NCBI RefSeq assembly: GCF_025822765.1 | Contig: NZ_JACKUK010000028.1 | Location: 62,001-126,000 of the forward strand | Direction: 5' to 3' | DNA from: Mycobacterium barrassiae | GTDB taxonomy: Bacteria; Actinomycetota; Actinomycetes; Mycobacteriales; Mycobacteriaceae | Length of the DNA stretch: 64,000 bases | In this document: in pieces, positions 11,925 through 19,938 of the stretch | Numbering within the stretch: the stretch's first letter is position 1 | Layout of the letters: each line of letters opens with the position of its first letter | Notes under the pieces: model-generated | The model's database searches: none | Told to the model about the DNA's origin: nothing | The model's input: only the letters and a program-made list of their open reading frames with translations | Position numbers and translations under genes: made by a program

Positions 11925-12695
11925 GTGACTGAGGATTTGCGGGTCGATACCGCGTTGGTCCGTCAGTCCGGCAGCAAGTTGCAGACGATCGCCGGATTGC
12001 TCCCCGAGCCCCCCGCGACGTTCAGTCCGGCGGGCACCGATGCGCTGTCGACGGCGATTGCGGGCAAGGTGGCCGAGGTGGTCGACCCGGTGATCGCGCA
12101 GATGCCGATCACCAAAGAAGAGTTGACCCGCTACGCCCAGAATGTGATGGCAGCCGCGGACCGCTACGACGCGACCGATCGCCAGATCGCAGAGGACATT
12201 CTCAGGCGGCTGGGTCTGCTCGACGAGGTGACAAGTGCCAGCGGCGGTGCGCCGGGTGCGCCCTTGTCTGCGGGCGGCGCTCAACGGGCCGGGGCGCCCG
12301 CGGCCGGAGCGGGGCAGGCCGACCAGATGGGTCAGCTGATGCAAATGCCGATGCAGTTGGCTCAGCAGGCCGCGCAGATCCCGATGCAGTTGGCGAGTAT
12401 GGCGGCGGCGATTCCCCAAGCGATGATGCAAGGCGTGCAAAGCGCCGTGCAGCAGGCAAGTCAGATGTCGGAGTTGTCAGCAGAAGAGCCCCTGGACGAC
12501 GAAGACGCCGAACTTGCGGAAGGTGTTGTCGACGAGCCGTCCGAGGAGACGTCGGAGCCCACCTCCGGTGAAGCGGCGCCTGGCGGCGTCAGTGGCGAGC
12601 GCGTACCCGAACCTGCGCCGGAAGATTCCGAACCCGAGGCCCCTGCCGCACCCGCGCCGACGCGTCCGGCTGAGACGACCAGGGGCGCACTGTGA
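11925..12695 (+). CDS. EspC-like type VII secretion-associated protein
   Basis: Residues 1-90 resemble the EspC/DUF2580 family of ESX substrates: a start of the type M-T-E-D-L-R-V-D, a predicted helix-turn-helix pair and, at its end, ADRYDATDRQIAED, which contains a YxxxD secretion signal (Y-D-A-T-D). Residues 95-185 are Gln/Met/Ala-rich and residues 190-256 acidic and Pro-rich. I prefer the GTG at 11925 because GGAG lies about 6 nt upstream and the product then begins like EspC; ATG 11907 lies inside a hairpin arm. It is the first gene of a four-gene coupled set (GTGA overlap with the next). Export by an ESX system encoded elsewhere is inference. Confidence 0.75.
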   Translation: MTEDLRVDTALVRQSGSKLQTIAGLLPEPPATFSPAGTDALSTAIAGKVAEVVDPVIAQMPITKEELTRYAQNVMAAADRYDATDRQIAEDILRRLGLLDEVTSASGGAPGAPLSAGGAQRAGAPAAGAGQADQMGQLMQMPMQLAQQAAQIPMQLASMAAAIPQAMMQGVQSAVQQASQMSELSAEEPLDDEDAELAEGVVDEPSEETSEPTSGEAAPGGVSGERVPEPAPEDSEPEAPAAPAPTRPAETTRGAL

Positions 12696-13813
12696 GCTTT
12701 CAGCCGCCCGGCGGTACACCCCCGCCTGGCGGTCCCCCGCCGGGGAATAACATTCCGCCGCAAGGCTATCCGGGTCCTCAGCAGCCGTGGCCGCCGCAGC
12801 AGCCATGGGGTGCTGCGGCGCTGCCGAAGAAGCGCGGTAACGGTTGGAAGTGGGGACTGGGCGTGCTGGCGCTGCTGGTCGTCATCGGAGTGACTGCAGC
12901 AGTGACGATCTCGGTGACCAAGGATCGCAGCGAAGGTTCGACACCGAATGGTGAGACCTTCGGTCTGGCTAGTGCCGACGACAAGGGGCCGGCCAACATA
13001 ATCACCGAAGACCCGAGCTGCGCGGCGTGGTCACCGATCGCCCAGACGTTCGTGGATGTACAGGATGGCGCCAGCTGGGGTGATCGAGATCCTGATGTGG
13101 CAGCATCCGATTGGACGCCTGAGCAACGGGCGCAGTTTGAGCAAGTTGGTCGAGCAGCTCGAAACGCAGCCGATCAAACCGTCGATGTTGCCAAGTTGAC
13201 GCCGCACCGCGTGATGCGTGAGTTGTACGAGCAATACATCGCTTACGCCAGGGCGTATAGCGACTCGATTGCAACTTATACGCCTGCCGACGACCACATG
13301 GCCCGGGTTTTCACTTCGATAGGTAGTGCAATCGCGCACGTCTGTTCAGCTATCAAGTACGGATCTGCAGCATCCCGGGGGCCGCTAATCCCACCGACTG
13401 GACAACCGTCGAACGTGCCCCCGCTTCAAGACCCAAACAGCCCAATCAGATTCATGAGGTCCATCGACCCCGTATGCGCAGACTGGACACGGCTACTAGA
13501 CAAATTCGCATTGGATACGACCGACTGGCAAGAACTCGATCCAGCACTTCCCGCAAGCAAATGGAACGCTAGCCAGAGAGCTGTCGCGGACGCCGCGATA
13601 CCGATCATGAAAACGCTCGCTGACGACATAGAGGAGTTGGGCCAGTCCAGTGCGAACGTCGTGTTTCGGGAGTTCGCCCTCTTCGCCGCTCAATACCGTC
13701 GCGCCTATGCGCAGGCTCTGCCGAGTTACACCGCAGCTGATTCATACCTGTCCGGTGTGTCGTCGTCCACTACATCCGCTATTTGGGAAGCGTGTAAGGC
13801 AGTCGGGGGTTAG
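12692..13813 (+). CDS. Membrane-anchored protein with Pro-rich N-terminus and duplicated extracytoplasmic domain
   Basis: Residues 1-45 are Pro/Gly/Gln-rich, followed by a basic patch and one membrane helix (about residues 52-74, GVLALLVVIGVTAAVTISV), then about 295 extracytoplasmic residues. The latter contain two similar units: DPSCAAWSPIAQTF (about 107) and DPVCADWTRLLDKF (about 261), each followed by a W-rich turn with SDW or SKW, a helical part with RxLYEQYIAYARAY or REFALFAAQYRRAY, and a closing Cys near AHVCSAIK or WEACKAV. I read this as a tandem repeat with one probable disulfide each. GTG start overlaps the upstream stop. Function unknown; it may present or fold the neighbouring substrates. 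Confidence 0.7.
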   Translation: MSFQPPGGTPPPGGPPPGNNIPPQGYPGPQQPWPPQQPWGAAALPKKRGNGWKWGLGVLALLVVIGVTAAVTISVTKDRSEGSTPNGETFGLASADDKGPANIITEDPSCAAWSPIAQTFVDVQDGASWGDRDPDVAASDWTPEQRAQFEQVGRAARNAADQTVDVAKLTPHRVMRELYEQYIAYARAYSDSIATYTPADDHMARVFTSIGSAIAHVCSAIKYGSAASRGPLIPPTGQPSNVPPLQDPNSPIRFMRSIDPVCADWTRLLDKFALDTTDWQELDPALPASKWNASQRAVADAAIPIMKTLADDIEELGQSSANVVFREFALFAAQYRRAYAQALPSYTAADSYLSGVSSSTTSAIWEACKAVGG

Positions 13814-13815
13814 GG

Positions 13816-15930
13816 ATGGGTCTTGGCCGGCCATATGACCCCTATGGGATGACGGATCCCCCAGCGTGGCCAGATGTCGACGAAGACATGCTCGAAGCCC
13901 GCGCCGACGTATTCGATGCTGCAGCTAACTTGGTTGCAGACCAAAGGGAATCGGCGAAGGGCGAGCGCGCAGAATTATTCGGTGCTGTTGGAACTTGGTC
14001 TGGTGCAGGCTCTACCGCCGCTGCACGCAAACTTGATCAACAAATTTCAGACCTTGATTCGCTAGTGAACAGTCTTGCGGCGTCAGCACAACTGTTCAAG
14101 GACTGCAGGGACGCAATAGTACGTGCCAAGAACGCGATCACCGACAACACCATTGAAGCCAATCAGAGCATCAGCGATATCCGGAACAACTCTGAGACTG
14201 CACCAGATTCAAAGTTGACGGATATTCAGGCCGTTGTAAGAAGCACACGCGCTGACAATATCGGTGTGATCGGCCACGAACGGTTCGCGCTAACAGGTGA
14301 AGTCGCACATGATGCACCGCAGACATCCGAGGGTGATCCGGCAATCCAACTAGTCTCGAATCACGCGCCTCTCGAACCAGTGCTCCCGCAGAATTCTCCA
14401 GGGGCAGCCGCACTGGACCGACAATCAGCACCGCCATCACCTGCTGACGAACAACTTATCGATGCGACAGATAGCACGTTGGGCGCCGAAGGCGAAGGTA
14501 GACAGGTGCCCCCTCCACCAAGCGCTGCTCCTCCTCCTGTCGCACCACCGCCTGCCCCAGGGCCGGCAGCCCCCGGTGCCCCCCGAGTATCCGGAATGCC
14601 CAGCGCGCCTCGGACTCCCAGTGGGCCGTCGGCTCCGAGCGTCGGCGTGCCTTCGAGCCCGCTATCGACTCCGTCGACGCCCTCGACATCCGCACCCAGC
14701 GTGCCGAGCACCGCCAATGCGTCACCCGCCACACCACAACAGCAGCTGACCGAGTTCCACAGAGCGATGGCCGAGGCAACGGCAAGGGCCGTCCAAACAC
14801 CCATCCTGCCAACACAACCGGCAGCATCGCTGGGTCCCGCTCCTGTTACACCGGCACCGACTCCTCCGTCGGTACTCGACGTGCCATCAGCCCCAGCCCA
14901 AACTCCCACCGCTGCGGGTCCACCTGCCGGCGCCGCAGCGCCAGTCGCACCGCCACCCAGCACCTCGGCACCCGTGCCAGGCCCATCGATGCCCCTGGGT
15001 CCGCCTTCGACACCCCCGCCCGCAGCGCCCGTCGCGCCAGCCGGACCTGTCGCCTCGACACCACCAGCAGCGGCCGCCGGTTCCAGCTCCGTCGGAGCCC
15101 CTGCACCAGTACCGGTTTCGGCTGCCCGTGCTCATCGTGAAGCCACGGCCGCAGCAGCGACAGCAGGCGCTCTGCGGCGTCGAGCCTCCGGCAGCGATCC
15201 CGCGATGTTGGCCCAGCGCATCGCTGCCGCCCTCAATGTCGGTATCACCGACGTGGGATTCTTCTGGATCACCGGCCTGGCGAAGGACGGCACGATCGTC
15301 GTCGCCAACAACTACGGGCTCGCCTACATACCCGAAGGTGTGAACCTGCCCGACCACGTCAAGATGGCCACCGCCGACGAAGCCATCCCCGCCGCCGTCC
15401 GTGCCACATGGACCACGTATCCGATTCTCGCCCTTCATGGTTGGGCCCAACACCACAACACCGACCTGCGCGCGGTCATCGCTACCGAGGACCAGTTCAA
15501 GGGCTTCGACCCCGGCGCCCCCAAGATCCTCCTACGACCGGATGACATCCCCGAGAACGGGACCATCGATGGGCGGCGTCGACTGCAGGTGATCGCCCCG
15601 GAGGCCGCGATGAAGCTGGCGGCTGTGAGCGACACCGGCTTGGCCGACCTCCTACCTCCACCCTCAACCGATGCCAACGCGCCCGAAGATCGGCGATCTC
15701 AGCTGTGGTTCGAGGTGTTTCGTCCTCTCTTGAGCAACGTTCCCGAACGCGCCGCCGTGCAACTCGCCGCGTTCGTGAGCTATGCCGACCACGCGCAGGA
15801 ACTCGCCTTACACCGCGCTCACATCGCCGTCGATCCCGCCGATCAGCGTGCCGCCATTGCCGATTGGATCTACTGGCAGCACCTGAGTGTGCTGATGTCC
15901 GACGCTATGAACACCGAGGCCACCGTATGA
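13816..15930 (+). CDS. EspK-like/WXG-hairpin protein with Pro/Ala/Ser linker (704 aa)
   Basis: Three parts are visible. Residues about 20-135 form a helical hairpin with a WSG turn (FGAVGTWSGAGS), like WXG100 and EspK-type N-termini. Residues about 190-460 are a Pro/Ala/Ser/Thr-rich linker. Residues about 465-700 form a folded domain with GFFWITGLAKDGTIVVANNY, GLAYIPEGVNLPDHVKM and LRPDDIPENGTI. From memory this resembles the C-terminal half of mycobacterial proteins of the Rv3899c type, which needs a search. It starts 2 nt after the preceding stop, and its own stop overlaps the next ATG. No clear YxxxD signal is seen in the hairpin, so it may be a partner rather than the signal-bearing substrate. 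Confidence 0.7.
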   Translation: MGLGRPYDPYGMTDPPAWPDVDEDMLEARADVFDAAANLVADQRESAKGERAELFGAVGTWSGAGSTAAARKLDQQISDLDSLVNSLAASAQLFKDCRDAIVRAKNAITDNTIEANQSISDIRNNSETAPDSKLTDIQAVVRSTRADNIGVIGHERFALTGEVAHDAPQTSEGDPAIQLVSNHAPLEPVLPQNSPGAAALDRQSAPPSPADEQLIDATDSTLGAEGEGRQVPPPPSAAPPPVAPPPAPGPAAPGAPRVSGMPSAPRTPSGPSAPSVGVPSSPLSTPSTPSTSAPSVPSTANASPATPQQQLTEFHRAMAEATARAVQTPILPTQPAASLGPAPVTPAPTPPSVLDVPSAPAQTPTAAGPPAGAAAPVAPPPSTSAPVPGPSMPLGPPSTPPPAAPVAPAGPVASTPPAAAAGSSSVGAPAPVPVSAARAHREATAAAATAGALRRRASGSDPAMLAQRIAAALNVGITDVGFFWITGLAKDGTIVVANNYGLAYIPEGVNLPDHVKMATADEAIPAAVRATWTTYPILALHGWAQHHNTDLRAVIATEDQFKGFDPGAPKILLRPDDIPENGTIDGRRRLQVIAPEAAMKLAAVSDTGLADLLPPPSTDANAPEDRRSQLWFEVFRPLLSNVPERAAVQLAAFVSYADHAQELALHRAHIAVDPADQRAAIADWIYWQHLSVLMSDAMNTEATV

Positions 15931-17093
15931 GCATTCTCAACGCGTTCTTGTCCACCTGGTCGCACACGCGCCGGACTTTCGGTACCGGCGCACCGGCGGG
16001 CGGTGCACAGTACGACGGCAGTGACCTTCTAAACAGCGCCGAGACCGTCCTCGCATCGGCAACGCCAGGCGAACACTGGTCCGGCTCAGCCGCCACTGAG
16101 TACGACGTGGCAAATACTAAGCACCACCGCATAATTGGCCAGTTCGCTGCGGTCGACCATCGACTCCGCTCAGAAGTCGATCGGTCCGCCGACGTCACCG
16201 ATATCGGGCGACGCAATCTTGACACCGTCCGCAAGCAAGTGATCGACGCTGTCGCCACCACTCCTCAGGGTCAAGCCGGTGAGCGCCTGAAGCTTGCGAT
16301 CGCTCAGAGGGGGCTCGAACAGCTTCGCGAAATCGTCCAGCGCTCGATCGCCGAATCCCGCGATATCGCCGGGAGAATCCGCGGCCTTGGCGACGAATAC
16401 ACGGCCTTGGATATCCAAGAGACACTCGAGGATCAATCCGCGATCAGGGCTGTCGACTTCAAGACCGACACTCCCGACGATCCCCCACCCCTCATGCCGG
16501 GCCAGCCGATCGATCCCGCGAATCCCTTCATCGGCGACCAACGGTTCGGTCACTGGGAGAACGTGATCCCCCTGCCCTACACCGGAACGACCCCGCCCCC
16601 GCCGACGCAGCAGTATCACCCGTTTCCCGAAGGAACACCGTTGAAAGTTGGCGGCACGACGGGTTGGTACACGCCGGGCAGAAACTGGGCCGCCGACCCA
16701 CCGTTGGTGCGGCTAGAGGAGCAATACCGGTTTCGGCTGGCCGGACGGGAAGCAACGACCTACACACGGATGGTTCACGAGAATGGGCGCTGGCAGCAGC
16801 AGCGCTGGATTCAGAACGTTTACGAATACCAGCGGCATACCCAGATCACGTTCGGCGGCGACGTGCACCACCGACGCGAGAGTGATCTCGCCGCCCTATC
16901 AACGCCGTTCCTGGATTTCGAGTGGAAACCCATCGGCCTGAACGAGATTGCGTCGTTGTCGGCCAAGAATGCGGCCGTCACCTACTACCTACCCGATGGC
17001 TGCGGAGGTCAGTTCACGTATCAGGGCGGCGTTCCGATGGGTGGCCAGAGTGGTCTCCCCCCATCGCCACCGATCATGACAAGACCGCGGTGA
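15927..17093 (+). CDS. EspA/EspE-family type VII substrate with novel C-terminal domain (388 aa)
   Basis: The first 110 residues show the EspA/EspE-type pattern: FGTGAPAGGAQYDGSDLL, then ATPGEHWSGSAATEYD, then a long helix pair. Residues about 190-388 are a separate Pro- and aromatic-rich domain with FIGDQRFGHWENVIPLPYTG, TTGWYTPGRNWAADPP, LEEQYRFRLAGREA, RWQQQRWIQNVYEYQRH and a Gly-rich end (DGCGGQFTYQGG). I recognise no enzyme fold in it. The start ATG overlaps the preceding stop, although the frame is open upstream to 15705 in an Arg-rich shadow. Together with the three preceding genes it forms one coupled unit. An exported effector domain is possible but unproven. Confidence 0.7.
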   Translation: MSILNAFLSTWSHTRRTFGTGAPAGGAQYDGSDLLNSAETVLASATPGEHWSGSAATEYDVANTKHHRIIGQFAAVDHRLRSEVDRSADVTDIGRRNLDTVRKQVIDAVATTPQGQAGERLKLAIAQRGLEQLREIVQRSIAESRDIAGRIRGLGDEYTALDIQETLEDQSAIRAVDFKTDTPDDPPPLMPGQPIDPANPFIGDQRFGHWENVIPLPYTGTTPPPPTQQYHPFPEGTPLKVGGTTGWYTPGRNWAADPPLVRLEEQYRFRLAGREATTYTRMVHENGRWQQQRWIQNVYEYQRHTQITFGGDVHHRRESDLAALSTPFLDFEWKPIGLNEIASLSAKNAAVTYYLPDGCGGQFTYQGGVPMGGQSGLPPSPPIMTRPR

Positions 17094-17094
17094 C

Positions 17095-17328
17095 CTAGCG
17101 CCGGGCAGACGGCGCCTCGTCAGGATCTTCTGAGTTCAGTTCGTCCCAATGCGCCCACGCCGGAAGCGGAGTCGGCGGCACCCCGCGGGTATCCGGCAGT
17201 AGCGGGTCTACATCGATCAGATCGCGGTAGTGAATCTTCGGTCTGCGAATCGCGTACACAGTCACAATCGCAACCGCCCCGCACACGATGAACGTCAGGA
17301 GTGCGATTTTGAGAATCAGCAGTAACAC
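17095..17328 (-). CDS. Small membrane protein (77 aa)
   Basis: One N-terminal membrane helix (MLLLILKIALLTFIVCGAVA, extended to about residue 27), then a basic anchor RRPKIHYRD and an acidic, Pro-rich cytoplasmic tail (DPLLPDTRGVPPTPLP). Its stop lies 1 nt beyond the convergent stop of the EspA-like gene. It resembles no family I know. The opposite orientation argues against it being the fifth gene of the secretion operon, but its position only next to this locus makes a link possible. Confidence 0.6.
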   Translation of the reverse strand: MLLLILKIALLTFIVCGAVAIVTVYAIRRPKIHYRDLIDVDPLLPDTRGVPPTPLPAWAHWDELNSEDPDEAPSARR

Positions 17329-17330
17329 GT

Positions 17331-17552
17331 CGCGCCCAGAACCAGATCGGTCACCGCATCAACTTTACCGTCGCCCGGTATGGCCAGATCCCGACGATTG
17401 TTGTCTCACGCGACATCTACGGCTGGGCCAAGGACTTACTGTCGGCCGACGTCGCCGCCGGTCACCAGGGCCAACCCGATGAGAGCTCGACCTGGGTCGC
17501 CGCCTCCGGCTGCGACCGGCCTCGCGGGAGTCTCAAATGTGACCTGACCTGA
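17331..17552 (+). pseudogene. Coding-like remnant without start codon
   Basis: One frame reads through 74 codons to a TGA at 17550-17552 with strong third-position GC bias and a protein-like sequence (INFTVARYGQIPTIVVSRDI, then YGWAKDLLSADVAAGHQGQP), but contains no ATG, GTG or TTG and is closed by a stop at 17310-17312. It looks like the 3' end of a decayed gene whose 5' part has been lost. The family was not identified. It lies between the type VII locus and the acyl-CoA operon, suggesting a rearrangement boundary. Confidence 0.5.
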
Positions 17553-17652
17553 GCTCATGTCGCAATCGGAAACCCACCGGTGTCGAAATTCGTGATGGAC
17601 ACCGGGCCATGCAGGCCCAAGCATGGATGCCGCTAGGAGAGGCGGTTTGGGA

Positions 17653-18738
17653 ATGACGATCAGTGTGGCCGAGCGCGCAGAACTGCGCACAGCCGTGGGT
17701 GAGCTGCTGGCCGATAAGTGCACCGAAGACGACGTGCGCCGCGTGATGAGCAGTGACGACGGCTTCGATCGCGACCTGTGGAGCCGCCTCGCCGAGCAGG
17801 GCGTTCTCGGCATGCTCGTCGATGACGACCATGGTGGTCTCGGATTCGGCGCCCTGGAGCTCGAAGCCGTGGCCGAGGAAACCGGTGCCGCCCTGCTGCC
17901 CGCACCCTTCATCTCCAGCGCGGTGCTGACCGTCGCACTCATCCAGGCCGCCGGCTCGGACGACGACAAGCATCGGCTGCTGCCCGGTCTGGCCGACGGC
18001 ACCTCGATCGGCACTGTTGCGATCACAGGCAAGTCCGGTACATGGACCGCCGACGGCGTCGACGTGCAGGCCGACGCCGACGGCACGCTCACCGGTAGCG
18101 CCCACTACGTCACCTGGGGCCAGGTGGCGAACGTGGTGCTCGTGGTGGCGCGCACCGCAGACGGCATCGGTGTCTACGAAGTCACCGGTGGTTTCGAACG
18201 CACGGCCGCAACCGTTTTCGATCCGACGGTGCGTCTGTCCACCTTCACGTTCGCGAACACCCCTGCGCGTCGGCTCGGCACCGCGGGCTGGGACGCCGTC
18301 CAGACGGCGCTCGACTACGCGGTCATCGCGTCGGCAGGTGAGCAGGTCGGCGGCGCCCGCAAGATCTTCGACATGACCGTCGAGTACCTCAAGACCCGCG
18401 TCCAATTCGGCAGGCAGATCGGCAGCTTCCAGGCACTCAAGCACATGGCCGCCGATCTACTTCTCGAGGTCGAGAACGCCACCTCGGCCGCCCAGCACGC
18501 GGCCGCCGAGAAGGCGTCGGACACCGAAACATCTGACGGAGCAACGGCATTGGCTGGGTTTGCGTGTGCCGAGGCGTACGAGACCATCACCATGAACGCC
18601 ATCCAGATGCACGGTGGTATCGGCTTCACGTGGGAGCATCCCGCCCACCTCTTCCTGCGCCGGGCGCGCACCGGACTGCACTTGTTCGGCGGCCCGCGGC
18701 TGCATCGCGAGCGCTACCTCACCTCGAAAGGTGCCTGA
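17653..18738 (+). CDS. Acyl-CoA dehydrogenase family protein (FadE-like)
   Basis: An ACAD of 361 aa from ATG 17653; the upstream frame to 17623 is not needed. The N-terminal helical domain (LLVDDDHGGLGFGALELEAV type pattern), the middle beta domain and the C-terminal domain with RVQFGRQIGSFQALKHMAAD and MHGGIGFTWEHPAHLFLRRA are present. The length is short for a homotetrameric ACAD, and it is followed after 1 nt by a second ACAD gene. This is the arrangement of heteromeric (alpha2-beta2) mycobacterial ACADs used in steroid side-chain degradation. Substrate not determined; the type III CoA transferase downstream suggests a carboxylic acid that must first be activated. Confidence 0.9.
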   Translation: MTISVAERAELRTAVGELLADKCTEDDVRRVMSSDDGFDRDLWSRLAEQGVLGMLVDDDHGGLGFGALELEAVAEETGAALLPAPFISSAVLTVALIQAAGSDDDKHRLLPGLADGTSIGTVAITGKSGTWTADGVDVQADADGTLTGSAHYVTWGQVANVVLVVARTADGIGVYEVTGGFERTAATVFDPTVRLSTFTFANTPARRLGTAGWDAVQTALDYAVIASAGEQVGGARKIFDMTVEYLKTRVQFGRQIGSFQALKHMAADLLLEVENATSAAQHAAAEKASDTETSDGATALAGFACAEAYETITMNAIQMHGGIGFTWEHPAHLFLRRARTGLHLFGGPRLHRERYLTSKGA

Positions 18739-18739
18739 C

Positions 18740-19933
18740 ATGACCACCCCAGCCCTGCCGACCCCCGACGAACTCCGCGCCGAGGTCCGAGACTGGCTGC
18801 GCGACAACTGGACTCCCCTGCCCAAATCAGACGACCCCTGGGCCTCGTCTCCCGAACGGATCGCCTGGCTGGAGAAGGTGCTCGAGGCCGGTTATGCGGT
18901 GCCCACCTATCCCACCGAGTGGTTCGGCCGCGGATATCCCAACAAGTTGGCCAACGTCATCGGGCAGGAGTTCGCCGCCATCAAGGCGCCGGGCTCACGC
19001 CAGGACAAGTACAACATCCCCGCCAACACCGTCCTTGCGCTCGGCAGCGGCAAGCTCAAGGACGATCTGCTGCGCAGCTTCCTTGTTGAGAAGGCCCGCA
19101 CCTGCCTGCTCTACAGCGAGCCGGGCGCCGGCTCCGACCTCGCCAGCGTGCGCACGACCGCTGTGCGAGAAGGCGATCAGTGGGTGGTCAACGGGCAGAA
19201 GGTGTGGACGTCGGGCGCGCAGACCGCCGACTACGCGCTGCTGCTCGCCCGCACCGACTGGGATGTGCCAAAGCACAAGGGCCTGAGCCTGTTCATCATG
19301 CCGATGAAGCAGCCGGGCATCGAGGTGCGGCCGCTGGTGCAGATCACCAGTGAGTCCCACTTCAACGAGGTGTTCATCAACGACGCCACAGTGTCTGACG
19401 AATACCTCCTCGGCGGCGAGGGCAACGGTTGGCGGGCGCTGCAGACCGCTCTGGCCTACGAGCGCTCCATCATGGGTGACAGCGGTCGCGGCTCGCGAAA
19501 CCGCAAGGCCGACAGCCTGATCGAGCTGGCCCGCGAACACGGCAAGCTCGACGACCCCGCCGTGCGTTATCCCCTGGCCAAGGTGCTTGCCATGCGGGAG
19601 CTCAACAAACTCAACAACGCTCGCGCCAAAGCCAGTACGTCAGTGGGCACGTCGAGCTCGATCATGTCGCTCGGCAAGCTCGCGATGTCGAAGATCCTGC
19701 ACACCGAGGCGGCGATGAAGACTCAGATCATCGGCGCCGAGGCGCTGCTGGCCGGGCCCGACAATCCGGTGGCCGACGACGTCAACTTCCTGACGCTGAA
19801 CGCGTTCTTCACCTCGATCGGCGGCGGCACCGACCAGATCCAGCGCAACATCATCGGCGAGCGCGTACTGGGACTGCCCAAGGAACCCGAGGCCGACCGC
19901 GACATCCCGTTCCGGCAGGCCCGCCGGAGCTGA
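18740..19933 (+). CDS. Acyl-CoA dehydrogenase family protein (FadE-like), second subunit
   Basis: A 397-residue ACAD starting MTTPALPTPDELRAEVRDWL. The FAD/substrate segments LLYSEPGAGSDLASVRT and VVNGQKVWTSGAQTADYALL are typical, and the C-terminal FFTSIGGGTDQIQRNIIGER is the conserved FAD-interacting motif. It starts 1 nt after the stop of the preceding ACAD, so both are made from one mRNA and probably form a heteromer. The CoA transferase gene begins 5 nt behind its stop. Upstream frame before 18740 overlaps the first ACAD and is a shadow. Confidence 0.92.
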   Translation: MTTPALPTPDELRAEVRDWLRDNWTPLPKSDDPWASSPERIAWLEKVLEAGYAVPTYPTEWFGRGYPNKLANVIGQEFAAIKAPGSRQDKYNIPANTVLALGSGKLKDDLLRSFLVEKARTCLLYSEPGAGSDLASVRTTAVREGDQWVVNGQKVWTSGAQTADYALLLARTDWDVPKHKGLSLFIMPMKQPGIEVRPLVQITSESHFNEVFINDATVSDEYLLGGEGNGWRALQTALAYERSIMGDSGRGSRNRKADSLIELAREHGKLDDPAVRYPLAKVLAMRELNKLNNARAKASTSVGTSSSIMSLGKLAMSKILHTEAAMKTQIIGAEALLAGPDNPVADDVNFLTLNAFFTSIGGGTDQIQRNIIGERVLGLPKEPEADRDIPFRQARRS

Positions 19934-19938
19934 CCTAC

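Noticed and set aside
14390-15190. Possible PE_PGRS/PPE-type repeat or tandem repeat array
   Set aside because: It is a Pro/Ala/Ser/Thr-rich linker with no regular unit and no PE or PPE motif.
16480-17093. Tuberculosis-necrotizing-toxin-like NAD glycohydrolase domain
   Set aside because: The FGD-like start and Gly-rich end are suggestive, but the order of conserved TNT motifs is not found.
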